NCBI GenBank assembly: GCA_900769815.1
Contig: CAAGID010000045.1
Location: forward strand, 1 to 60,158
Direction: 5' to 3'
Length of the DNA stretch: 60,158 bases
Source: Clostridia bacterium
GTDB taxonomy: Bacteria > Bacillota > Clostridia > Christensenellales > QALW01
The translations under genes and the position numbers were made by a program. Shown here piece by piece: positions 35,598-41,950 of the stretch. How positions within the stretch are numbered: the first letter of the stretch is position 1; every line of letters begins with the position of its first letter. The notes under the pieces were generated by a model that did no database searches, was not told where the DNA came from, and worked only from the letters and a program-made list of their open reading frames with translations.

Positions 35598-35684
35598 ATC
35601 GTTTAAGAAACGGCCAGAATAGTAAAAACTATCGGAATGTTGACCATATCACGCACTTCAGTGCGACGATTACTCCCTTATGTG
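35588..35684 (-). ncRNA. yybP-ykoY (Mn2+) riboswitch aptamer
   Basis: Read on the minus strand the leader opens with AUAAGGGAGUAAUCGUCG, a variant of the conserved 5' GGGGAGUAGCGUCG loop. It then has a GCAC..GUGC hairpin, GGUCAACAU, and a 3' half with ACGAUAAGACUUAUC, matching the AGCAAGACCUU loop of the yoaB aptamer. The 5' AUAAG pairs with CUUAU to form P1. Mn2+ binding would hold P1 closed, prevent the terminator at 35565-35597, and turn on the P-type ATPase and MgtC-family genes. The assignment rests on remembered consensus, not a covariance search. Confidence 0.8.
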
Positions 35685-35690
35685 ATTGTG

Positions 35691-35719
35691 ATTATATCAT
35701 ATTATGGGCAGAAAGTCAA
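35691..35719 (-). promoter_or_regulatory. Promoter of the riboswitch/ATPase operon
   Basis: On the minus strand, TTGACT (35719-35714), 17-bp spacer, TATAAT (35696-35691); transcription starts just before the aptamer. Confidence 0.85.
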
Positions 35720-35863
35720 TACGACAAGTAAAGAATTTTCTTGTTTTTATTTATTATACCCGTGTTTTTTATAAATATATCACAAAATGATTTATAAAGA
35801 TAATTAATTGTTGTTAATAACAGAGAAAGGTATAATTATTCAAAAGACAGTTGATTGCATATA

Positions 35864-35918
35864 AAAACTCCCTTGACGATTCAGTAACATGGATGTTATT
35901 TACCAGCAAGGGAGTTTT
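35864..35918 (-). terminator. Long terminator hairpin ending the island's first operon
   Basis: AAAACTCCCTTG and CAAGGGAGTTTT pair perfectly over 12 bp. A second small stem, TAACAT/ATGTTA, lies in the loop. It follows the 54-residue gene on the minus strand. Confidence 0.7.
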
Positions 35919-35934
35919 ATGTTGTGAGGTATTA

Positions 35935-36099
35935 TTAGTTTTTCTCTTTTATAGAAGCCACTTTTGTATTACTTCCACCGGCTCTTCGCAATGCGATCTG
36001 CATAGCTTCAAATTCACTTTCTGCTTCAACTCTAACTCTAACTCCACTAGCATTAGGGTTTCCTGTTGAATTACAAAAAACCTCATAAGTTTTTTTCAT
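35935..36099 (-). CDS. Small conserved-looking protein, 54 residues
   Basis: A gene below the usual length cut-off. AAGGAGG lies 9 bases before the ATG. The product is one beta-alpha-beta-like unit: a strand (TYEVFCNSTG), a valine-rich strand (GVRVRVEAES) and a helix (EFEAMQIALRRAG). It resembles the 49-residue neighbour in layout (strand, turn, SAxxAYDARKI-type helix), so the two may be distant paralogues. Last gene of a three-gene minus-strand operon with its own terminator. Function unknown. Confidence 0.65.
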   Translation of the reverse strand: MKKTYEVFCNSTGNPNASGVRVRVEAESEFEAMQIALRRAGGSNTKVASIKEKN

Positions 36100-36159
36100 T
36101 AATCGGTGCCTCCTTCCTTTATAAATGTAATACTGCTATTATAGCGTTATTGTAGACTG

Positions 36160-36321
36160 CTATCGCTTTTCGATGGCATTAAAAATAAGCACTTTATTTC
36201 CTAAATAGCGAGCTTCAATAATTTTTCTGGCATCATATGCTCCGTTTGCTGAAACGATTTCTTTTGTCATTCGACCATTTAATAAAAATGTTACTTCAAA
36301 TTGTCTCATAAATTTTACCAT
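36160..36321 (-). CDS. Small conserved-looking protein, 49-53 residues
   Basis: The open frame starts at ATG 36321 (53 residues), 4 bp after the stop of the 188-residue gene, or at ATG 36309 (49 residues). Neither has a strong ribosome binding site; coupling to the upstream gene is likely. The product has a strand (FEVTFLLNG), a second strand (MTKEIVSANG), a helix (AYDARKIIEARY) and a final strand (NKVLIFNAIEKR). Such small alpha/beta proteins are common in mobile elements, but I cannot name the family. Confidence 0.6.
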   Translation of the reverse strand: MVKFMRQFEVTFLLNGRMTKEIVSANGAYDARKIIEARYLGNKVLIFNAIEKR

Positions 36322-36325
36322 TAAA

Positions 36326-36892
36326 TTATCTTGTTCTAAGTGTTTCTATATTTGCTTCTATATTGTCTGTTGAAAATTCTCCGTTTTCATCAAATATGGG
36401 CAATAAACCATCTTGTTCATAAATGGAATTCGCCCAATTTTTTGTTGCGTTATCATACATTACGGTAGAAAAAGCCAGTATGGTATCACGCATATGTGAC
36501 AACTTTTTCATTTGACTAATTTTTGTAAATTGATTGTCTGTTTCTTTTATGAAATAGATGTGACAAAGCTCAAAGGTTTCTCCTGTAGCCAGCTTTATCT
36601 CTAAATCATGCTTATAATACATACCTACGCTACCTTTGTCTTCTTGTTCGCTATTTAAAACCTTAAAATTTACAACGCTATTAATCAGATATTCTGCAAT
36701 GTGTTGAAGCTTGCCGTTTTTAGCTTTATCAAAAATAACGATGCGTTCACTATCCAAAGAATAGTCAGCAATTTTTTGAAGATTACCGCCTTGAATAGAG
36801 CCGTAACGTTCTAACGATTGTATTGACGCATCTTTTTCTCTTTGTGCTTTAAATTCTGCCAATTTTGTTTTAATTTCGTCAAAAAAACTCAT
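36326..36892 (-). CDS. Hypothetical protein, 188 residues
   Basis: A soluble protein with no signal peptide. Residues 1-25 are a charged helix. The middle (about 45-125) is strand-rich (SERIVIFDK, VVNFKVLN, DLEIKLATGETFELCHIYF), a texture seen in PH-like domains. The C-terminal part is helical. GCGAGGA lies 8 bases before the ATG. It is the first gene of an operon that diverges from the XRE regulator; an inverted repeat covers its -10 box, so XRE control is likely. Function unknown. Confidence 0.65.
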   Translation of the reverse strand: MSFFDEIKTKLAEFKAQREKDASIQSLERYGSIQGGNLQKIADYSLDSERIVIFDKAKNGKLQHIAEYLINSVVNFKVLNSEQEDKGSVGMYYKHDLEIKLATGETFELCHIYFIKETDNQFTKISQMKKLSHMRDTILAFSTVMYDNATKNWANSIYEQDGLLPIFDENGEFSTDNIEANIETLRTR

Positions 36893-36941
36893 AATTAATT
36901 CCTCGCTTTATAAAAATATTGTCGAACCAAAGTCCAACATT

Positions 36942-36970
36942 AAAATACCATAGTATTTTTATTTTGTCAA
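36942..36970 (-). promoter_or_regulatory. Promoter with inverted-repeat operator
   Basis: On the minus strand, TTGACA (36970-36965), 17-bp spacer, TATTTT (36947-36942). The perfect inverted repeat AAAATAC-CATA-GTATTTT (36942-36959) overlaps the -10 box and spacer, the position expected for an XRE repressor site. Confidence 0.7.
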
Positions 36971-37015
36971 GCATTTTGAGATAATAGTATTGTAATATTT
37001 ATAAAGGAGAGAAAA

Positions 37016-37294
37016 ATGTTAAGTAATAGAATTTATGAATTGAGGCTATCTTTTGGATGGACACAAGTTCAATTAGCTGAAAAATTAAATATAACAAAGC
37101 AGACTGTTTCAAATTGGGAAAATGATAATATTCAGCCATCAATAGATATGTTAATTAAACTTTCGAAAACGTTTAATGTATCAACTGATTATTTGTTAGG
37201 GTTAACACCTACAAATTATATAAATGTTGATGGATTGCCAACAGAATTTGTCTCACACGTGATTCAGATTATACAAGATTATAAAAACAAATAA
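37016..37294 (+). CDS. XRE-family transcriptional regulator
   Basis: A 92-residue single-domain regulator. The helix-turn-helix occupies residues about 5-60 (WTQVQLAEKLNITKQTVSNWEN). The tail of 30 residues (NVDGLPTEFVSHVIQIIQDYK) may dimerise. AAAGGAG precedes the ATG. It diverges from the 188-residue gene and lies 103 bp before the Fic-like gene, which has its own promoter. Size and setting are typical of toxin-antitoxin or phage-type control regions. Confidence 0.88.
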   Translation: MLSNRIYELRLSFGWTQVQLAEKLNITKQTVSNWENDNIQPSIDMLIKLSKTFNVSTDYLLGLTPTNYINVDGLPTEFVSHVIQIIQDYKNK

Positions 37295-37333
37295 AATATT
37301 GAGATATTGTAAATGCTGAGGTTAAGAATATTC

Positions 37334-37386
37334 TTGACATTTTAGGGAACAATTATTATAATAAATCTATAAAAAGTTCCCTAAAA
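37334..37386 (+). promoter_or_regulatory. Fic-gene promoter inside a long inverted repeat
   Basis: TTGACA (37334-37339), 17-bp spacer, TATAAT (37357-37362). The arm TTTTAGGGAAC (37340-37350) fills the spacer. Its perfect complement GTTCCCTAAAA (37376-37386) lies downstream of the start point and runs into the ribosome binding site AAAAGGAG (37383-37390). It may be a two-site operator, or may hide the binding site in read-through RNA only. Confidence 0.7.
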
Positions 37387-37397
37387 GGAGTTTTAAT

Positions 37398-38336
37398 ATG
37401 AATAATTATCCGGAAATACAAGAATTATTACAACAGCGAGCTGATTTGTATGCTCGTCTTAATTTGTTGGCTTATGACGGAACACCTGAAATTAAGGAAA
37501 ACAAAAGCGGTAAATATTTATATGTCAGAAAACGTGTAGGAAGTCGGGTAACGTCAACTTATGTTGACGTATATTCTGATACGCTATATCAATTATTACT
37601 TCGCAATAATATAGAAGCAAAAGACTTGCGTAGACAAATTCGAAAAGTAGAAAAGGCATTAGCTGAAATAGGATTTGCTGAAAATGAATTGTCCGCAGAC
37701 GTAATATTAAATCTTGATTTTGCAAGAATCAATATGAAACTGTCTATTTACGAACAGGCAGTTTTAGAAGGAGTTGCAACTTCTTTTCCGCAGACTGAAG
37801 ATATTATAGAAAACGGCAAGGTAAATGGTGTTAGAGCAACTGACATACAAAAAATATTAAATCTTAAACATTCTTGGGAATTTATTTTAGATAAAGATGT
37901 ACTGCAAGTAAAAAGCGACTATTCTATTCTTTGTCATATAGCCAAGCTGGTTAATGAAGGGTTTTTTGAAAATGGAGGTAGAATCCGTGGAGTACCTGTA
38001 ACCATAGGTGGCACTTCATACGTTCCGCCATTACCTATTGAAACGATTGTAATGGAAGATATTTCAGAAATTATCAATAAGGAAAACGAGGCTATCGATA
38101 TTGCAATAGAACTTTGTCTTTATTGTATGAAAACGCAGATATTTAATGATGGCAATAAACGAGCTTCTGTAATTTTTGCTAATCATTATCTAATCTCACA
38201 CGGGGGAGGGTTACTTGTTATTCCGGAAGGACAAGTACCTGAATTTAAGCAACTGTTAATCAGATATTACGAAGATAAAGATAATGGTGAAATTAAGAAA
38301 TTTTTAAAAGAAAAATGTCATAGAAAATTTAAATAA
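37398..38336 (+). CDS. Fic-fold protein lacking the catalytic histidine
   Basis: A 312-residue soluble protein. Residues 1-95 are a helical, coiled N-terminal domain. The Fic domain spans about 115-310, with a flap-like TIGGTSYVPPLP (202-213) and the active loop Q247-IFNDGNKR-255. The canonical loop starts with His (HxFx[D/E]GN[G/K]R); here Gln stands in its place, while the anion-hole and GNKR residues are kept. Fic AMP-transferase chemistry needs that His, so activity is changed or lost. I recall related Firmicutes proteins with the same loss. It may be a toxin relic, a sensor or a nucleotide binder. Confidence 0.82.
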   Translation: MNNYPEIQELLQQRADLYARLNLLAYDGTPEIKENKSGKYLYVRKRVGSRVTSTYVDVYSDTLYQLLLRNNIEAKDLRRQIRKVEKALAEIGFAENELSADVILNLDFARINMKLSIYEQAVLEGVATSFPQTEDIIENGKVNGVRATDIQKILNLKHSWEFILDKDVLQVKSDYSILCHIAKLVNEGFFENGGRIRGVPVTIGGTSYVPPLPIETIVMEDISEIINKENEAIDIAIELCLYCMKTQIFNDGNKRASVIFANHYLISHGGGLLVIPEGQVPEFKQLLIRYYEDKDNGEIKKFLKEKCHRKFK

Positions 38337-38360
38337 TATAAAACACATAGGGAGAACAAA

Positions 38361-38996
38361 ATGAAAGCAGTAATTTTTGACCTTGACGGAACCTTGTTAT
38401 ATACTTTAAAGGATTTATATTTAGGCGTAAACCATGCTCTTACCCAGTTTAATTATCAAAATCGCACCTATGAAGAAATCCGACGTTTTGTAGGCACCGG
38501 CGTAAGAAATCTTATGCTTCAGGCTTGCCCTAAAAATATTCCCGATTTTGAAGAATGTTTACAATGTTTTAAAGACTATTATTCCCTTCATAGCCAAGAT
38601 AATACTGTGCCCTATGACGGTATAATGGAACTTTTAAAGGCTCTGAAAGAAAAAAATATTGCTTGTGCCGTTCATTCAAATAAGCTTGAAACGGCAACAA
38701 AAGTGCTGGTTGAAAAATATTTTAACGGTTTCTTTGAAACGGTTGTGGGCGACGGTGCAGGCATTCCTAAAAAACCTGACCCCGCAGGCGTTTTCGAAAT
38801 TATGAAACGCTTAAAAATAGAAGACAAAAATGAAGTCATTTTTATCGGCGATGCCGAAACGGATATAGCTACGGCAAAAAATGCAGGGGTCAAATGTATT
38901 ACCGTAACCTGGGGCTTTAGGGATAGAGACTATTTAATTAAGCAAGGTGCAACGATATTTGTCGATACACCGCAGAAAATTTTAAATTATATGTAA
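38361..38996 (+). CDS. HAD-family phosphatase (phosphoglycolate-phosphatase-like)
   Basis: A 211-residue HAD enzyme. Motif I is FDLDGTLL (6-13) with nucleophile Asp7 and acid/base Asp9, motif II Ser in VHSNK (about 105), motif III Lys in KKPDP, and motif IV IGDAETD. The cap is helical (C1 type). GGGAG precedes the ATG, 24 bp after the Fic-like gene. Gph-like proteins remove phosphate from small metabolites. Its last 42 codons are duplicated at 43918-44046. Confidence 0.9.
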   Translation: MKAVIFDLDGTLLYTLKDLYLGVNHALTQFNYQNRTYEEIRRFVGTGVRNLMLQACPKNIPDFEECLQCFKDYYSLHSQDNTVPYDGIMELLKALKEKNIACAVHSNKLETATKVLVEKYFNGFFETVVGDGAGIPKKPDPAGVFEIMKRLKIEDKNEVIFIGDAETDIATAKNAGVKCITVTWGFRDRDYLIKQGATIFVDTPQKILNYM

Positions 38997-39000
38997 AAAG

Positions 39001-39024
39001 AGAGGTGTTTTTACCTCTTTTTTT
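39001..39024. terminator. Terminator of the HAD gene
   Basis: AGAGGT, short loop, ACCTCT and a run of T. Confidence 0.65.
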
Positions 39025-39183
39025 GTATCGTTCAACTATAGTATGTAGTACCATATAAGTATTGGAAAGCGTAAGTATTTTAACGGGTCGCCTTCACGGA
39101 TTCTCATCATGAGGCGAATTTATTTTGGGAATAACCACACGATCAAGGTCGTCTATTCTTCTAACTATTCCAGTGGCTTTCAT
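39011..39183 (-). pseudogene. Broken AbrB-like gene, copy 1
   Basis: The minus strand begins MKATGIVRRIDDL-RVVIPK like the intact copy at 44061-44234, then loses frame and meets a stop. Its 3' half still aligns with that copy at the DNA level. AAGGAGA precedes the ATG. It diverges from the radical SAM pair and shares their promoter region. Confidence 0.75.
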
Positions 39184-39193
39184 ATATAAATCT

Positions 39194-39282
39194 CCTTTAA
39201 ATTCAAATCGTGATACTATTATTTGTGATTAAAGGGAATTCATACTGTTTGAATTTACTTTTCAGCTTATGTATGTTATAAT
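39194..39282 (+). promoter_or_regulatory. AbrB-type operator and promoter of the radical SAM pair
   Basis: A symmetric site CCTTTAA-N3-CAAAT-N12-ATTTG-N3-TTAAAGG spans 39194-39235. It is followed by TTTACT (39254-39259), a 17-bp spacer and TATAAT (39277-39282). Nearly the same dyad stands at 41672-41710 with an identical 12-bp centre. It overlaps the AbrB-like gene's ribosome binding region on the other strand, which suits autoregulation. Confidence 0.7.
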
Positions 39283-39319
39283 ATGAAAAATAATCAATTT
39301 ACCACGAAAGAGGATGTGT

Positions 39320-40222
39320 ATGAAATTATCATCATTTTTTCATTTTGCGGGGTTTGGCATCAAGACAATTCTTTTCAAAAAGAAAACCCCAATTCTTGGA
39401 ACCATAATTGTTACCGATAAATGCAATCTACATTGTAAACATTGCTCTGTTAATAACATAACCGCAATTGTTCATCCATATAAGCAGATTCGTCAGGAAA
39501 TGCAGCAGCTGTATGATATGGGAGTGCGCATTTTATTCTTTTGTGGCGGCGAAACATTTCTTTGGAAAGATGGTGATCGTTCGCTTCGCGACTTAGTTGT
39601 CGAGGCAAAAGAAATGGGGTTCCTTATTGTCAATGTGGTTACAAACGGCACATTCCCGATTGATCTACCCGAAGCCGATTTGATTCTTCTGAGTTTAGAC
39701 GGCGATAAGCAACGTCACAACGAAATTCGCGGCGATACCTATGACACCATTATGGAGAATATCAGCAATGCCACGTCAGATAATATCTGTTTTTATATGG
39801 CAATCAATCAAATCAACAAAGGCTTTGTGCGCGATGTATGTTTAACTGCTCGTGACACCAAAAATGTTCGTGCAGTATCCTTTAATTTTCATACACCTTA
39901 TCCCGATACAAAAGATTTATCTTTAAGCAAAGAGGAAAAAGCCAAGTGCTGTGATACGATAACTCAAATGATGAAAGAAGGCGCACCTGTATTCAACCTA
40001 AAAAGTGCGTTTCCATATCTCATAGAAAATCGTTTCCCCACACCTTGTCATCAGTGTGTAGTGATAGAAAACGGAAAGTTGTCTACCTGCGGACGCTGTA
40101 TTGATGTTCCCGGTCTTTGCGATCAATGCGGATACTTTTTCGTTGCAGAATACACACTTTTATTCAAAGGTAATCCCAAAATAATATTTGATATGCTTCG
40201 TACATACCTGAAGTACATTTAG
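39320..40222 (+). CDS. Radical SAM protein with cysteine-rich C-terminus
   Basis: A 300-residue radical SAM enzyme. The [4Fe-4S] motif CNLHCKHC uses Cys35, Cys39 and Cys42. GGE (CGGETFLW) binds SAM, and LLSLDG marks a core strand. The last 60 residues hold three CxxC pairs (CHQC, CGRC, CDQC), as in auxiliary-cluster (SPASM-like) enzymes. AGAGG lies 6 bases before ATG 39320; an ATG at 39314 overlaps that site. The next gene, another radical SAM enzyme, starts 7 bp after the stop. The substrate is unknown, and no small precursor peptide was recognised. Confidence 0.83.
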   Translation: MKLSSFFHFAGFGIKTILFKKKTPILGTIIVTDKCNLHCKHCSVNNITAIVHPYKQIRQEMQQLYDMGVRILFFCGGETFLWKDGDRSLRDLVVEAKEMGFLIVNVVTNGTFPIDLPEADLILLSLDGDKQRHNEIRGDTYDTIMENISNATSDNICFYMAINQINKGFVRDVCLTARDTKNVRAVSFNFHTPYPDTKDLSLSKEEKAKCCDTITQMMKEGAPVFNLKSAFPYLIENRFPTPCHQCVVIENGKLSTCGRCIDVPGLCDQCGYFFVAEYTLLFKGNPKIIFDMLRTYLKYI

Positions 40223-40229
40223 GAGAAAT

Positions 40230-41483
40230 ATGAGTTTTATTACAAGTTTAACTAGAATGTGGCTTACACGAACGGTAAAGCCATTTACATTTAAGAATGA
40301 ATATGACCGAATATTGCCTTTTATGGAATGCAAAAATCTCGGATTATATGTTCATATTCCTTTCTGTAAAAGTATATGTGATTTTTGCCCGTATTGTAAG
40401 GTGCGCTATTCAGTTGACTTATGCGATAAATACATAGATGCTTTAATCAAAGAAATTCACATTGTCGGCGGTCAAAACACTGAAAAGAAAACGGTAACAA
40501 GTCTGTATTTCGGCGGTGGCACCCCTGCACTTGCAGCAACTCGCATAAAAGAAATTGTTGATGCTTTAAATGAGCATTTTATCATCACAGACGGAATAGG
40601 GTTGGAACTTCACCCCGACAATGTGAATGTGGAAACATTGCAAATTTTAAAAGATGCCGGTGTAACAAAAATCAGCATTGGTATCCAGTCTTTCTGCGAT
40701 AAATATCAGAAGATTCTCGGCAGAAAGAAAATTGACACCTCTGCAATGATGTCTGCTTTGACGGCTGTTCCTTTTGAAACCGTTTCGATGGACTTTATTT
40801 TTGCGCTACCCGGGCAGACCTATAATGATCTGAAATCTGATATTGATACAGCTTTTTCTTTGGGAGCAAACCACATTGCCATTTATCCTTTTATTGATTT
40901 CACTTTTACAAAAAGTCCTGTTGTTGCAATGCCCAAAAAAGAAAAGCGCCAGTTGCTTGATGCAATTACGCAATACTGCTTGAGTAAAGGCTATCTACGA
41001 GATTCAATCTGGACTTTTTCAAGCAAACCGAATGCAAAATACTCATCAATGACTAGAGATAATTTTCTTGGGTTTGGTTGCTCTGCCACCAGTCTTTTTA
41101 AGGAACAATTCAAAATTAATACGTTCAATGTTGAATCATTTTGTGATAGAATCGCTTCGAACAACCTTGCTACATCTTTGACGATTCGTTTTACAAAACG
41201 ACAAAGAATGATTTATTGGTTGTTTTGGACGGCGTACAGTACAAAAGTAAATATTAAAGATTTTGAAAAATTCTTTGGTGTTCCTCTCAAAAAAATGTAC
41301 GGTTTTGAATTATGGCTATCAAAAAGATTGGGATTTGTCAAGGAATATGACGGTATTTATGAAATGACCTTAAAAGGTGCCTTTTATTACCACCATTATG
41401 AAAACTTTTATACGCTGTCATATATCGATAAAATATGGGGAATTATGCGCAAGGAATCGTTCCCTAAAGAAATTAAATTTTAA
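40230..41483 (+). CDS. HemN/HemW-like radical SAM protein
   Basis: A 417-residue enzyme with HIPFCKSICDFCPYC (Cys46, Cys50, Cys53 for the cluster, Cys56 extra), the SAM-binding FGGGTPA (about 105), and HPDNVN and IGIQSF strands of the HemN family. The C-terminal HemN-type domain (about 290-417) is present but diverged. Family members include coproporphyrinogen dehydrogenase, the heme chaperone HemW, and heme-degrading HutW/ChuW. No other heme gene lies nearby. AGGAG precedes the ATG. Probably acts with the radical SAM enzyme upstream in one pathway. Confidence 0.8.
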   Translation: MSFITSLTRMWLTRTVKPFTFKNEYDRILPFMECKNLGLYVHIPFCKSICDFCPYCKVRYSVDLCDKYIDALIKEIHIVGGQNTEKKTVTSLYFGGGTPALAATRIKEIVDALNEHFIITDGIGLELHPDNVNVETLQILKDAGVTKISIGIQSFCDKYQKILGRKKIDTSAMMSALTAVPFETVSMDFIFALPGQTYNDLKSDIDTAFSLGANHIAIYPFIDFTFTKSPVVAMPKKEKRQLLDAITQYCLSKGYLRDSIWTFSSKPNAKYSSMTRDNFLGFGCSATSLFKEQFKINTFNVESFCDRIASNNLATSLTIRFTKRQRMIYWLFWTAYSTKVNIKDFEKFFGVPLKKMYGFELWLSKRLGFVKEYDGIYEMTLKGAFYYHHYENFYTLSYIDKIWGIMRKESFPKEIKF

Positions 41484-41510
41484 AAGCGAGGTAAATTTCA
41501 CCTCGCTTTT
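41482..41510 (+). terminator. Terminator of the radical SAM operon
   Basis: AAAAGCGAGGT, seven-base loop, ACCTCGCTTTT. Confidence 0.8.
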
Positions 41511-41617
41511 GCTATGTATAAAGCCGCCCAAAACCCGTTTTTGACACCCTTGTGTTCAATGGGGCAAACCAGCGAAAACCCAGTGTTTATGCGGGTTTAC
41601 GCGATTTTTGTGTTATT

Positions 41618-41661
41618 ATGACACGAGCATCTATTCTATGAAATATTCCAGTTGCTTTCAT
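41618..41661 (-). pseudogene. AbrB-like 5' fragment, copy 2
   Basis: About 14 codons (MKATGIFHRIDAR) that match the start of the intact AbrB-like gene, then homology ends. AAGGAGA precedes the ATG. Confidence 0.65.
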
Positions 41662-41671
41662 ATATAAATCT

Positions 41672-41759
41672 CCTTTAATTTCAAATCGTGATACTATTAT
41701 TTGTTAAAGGTGGGGATTTATACTATGTGAATTTGTTTTTAGAGCGAGTGTGATATAAT
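41672..41759 (+). promoter_or_regulatory. AbrB-type operator and degenerate promoter, second copy
   Basis: CCTTTAA-N3-CAAAT-N12-ATTTG-TTAAAGG (41672-41710) has the same centre as 39209-39220 and lacks three bases on one side. TTTGTT (41732-41737), 16 bp and TATAAT (41754-41759) follow. Confidence 0.6.
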
Positions 41760-41779
41760 AAATCCAACAAGGTGGCTCA

Positions 41780-41860
41780 ATGAAAATAAGACTTGTGATA
41801 AAAAACTACTCCACAAATCCTTATAATTGGGTTTGTGGAGTTTTAAGGGTACATAAATGA
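41780..41860 (+). other. Possible 26-residue reading frame with terminator
   Basis: ATG 41780 follows AAGGTGG. The frame runs through a 13-bp terminator stem (41808-41820 with 41829-41841, then TTTT). It could be a remnant of a lost cargo gene or a leader peptide. Confidence 0.3.
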
Positions 41861-41883
41861 TATAGGATTTTACGTTTAAAGCC

Positions 41884-41912
41884 TTTACATTTAAAACTCG
41901 TTTTGATATAAT
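41884..41912 (+). promoter_or_regulatory. Promoter of the beta-glucuronidase gene
   Basis: TTTACA (41884-41889), 17-bp spacer, TATAAT (41907-41912). Confidence 0.8.
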
Positions 41913-41950
41913 AATTATGTTTAGAAATATTTGCCCTGGGAGGTAATAAT

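Larger units (their letters stand above)
41511..41950. other. Intergenic region with a truncated regulator cassette
   Basis: It holds an AbrB 5' fragment, its operator and degenerate promoter, a possible 26-codon reading frame, a terminator (41808-41841) and the glucuronidase promoter. The part 41513-41615 contains AAACCC/GGGTTT repeats and matches nothing else here; its origin is unclear. Confidence 0.6.

Noticed and set aside
35851..36069. 72-codon plus-strand frame
   Set aside because: It is antisense to the 54-residue gene and contains the terminator stem.
38870..39200. Attachment site of an integrative element at the 3' end of the HAD gene
   Set aside because: The repeats are about 320 bp and diverged, and no integrase or recombinase gene lies between them.
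39320..39400. Lanthipeptide or RiPP precursor for the radical SAM pair
   Set aside because: No short frame with ribosome binding site was found between the promoter and the first radical SAM gene.
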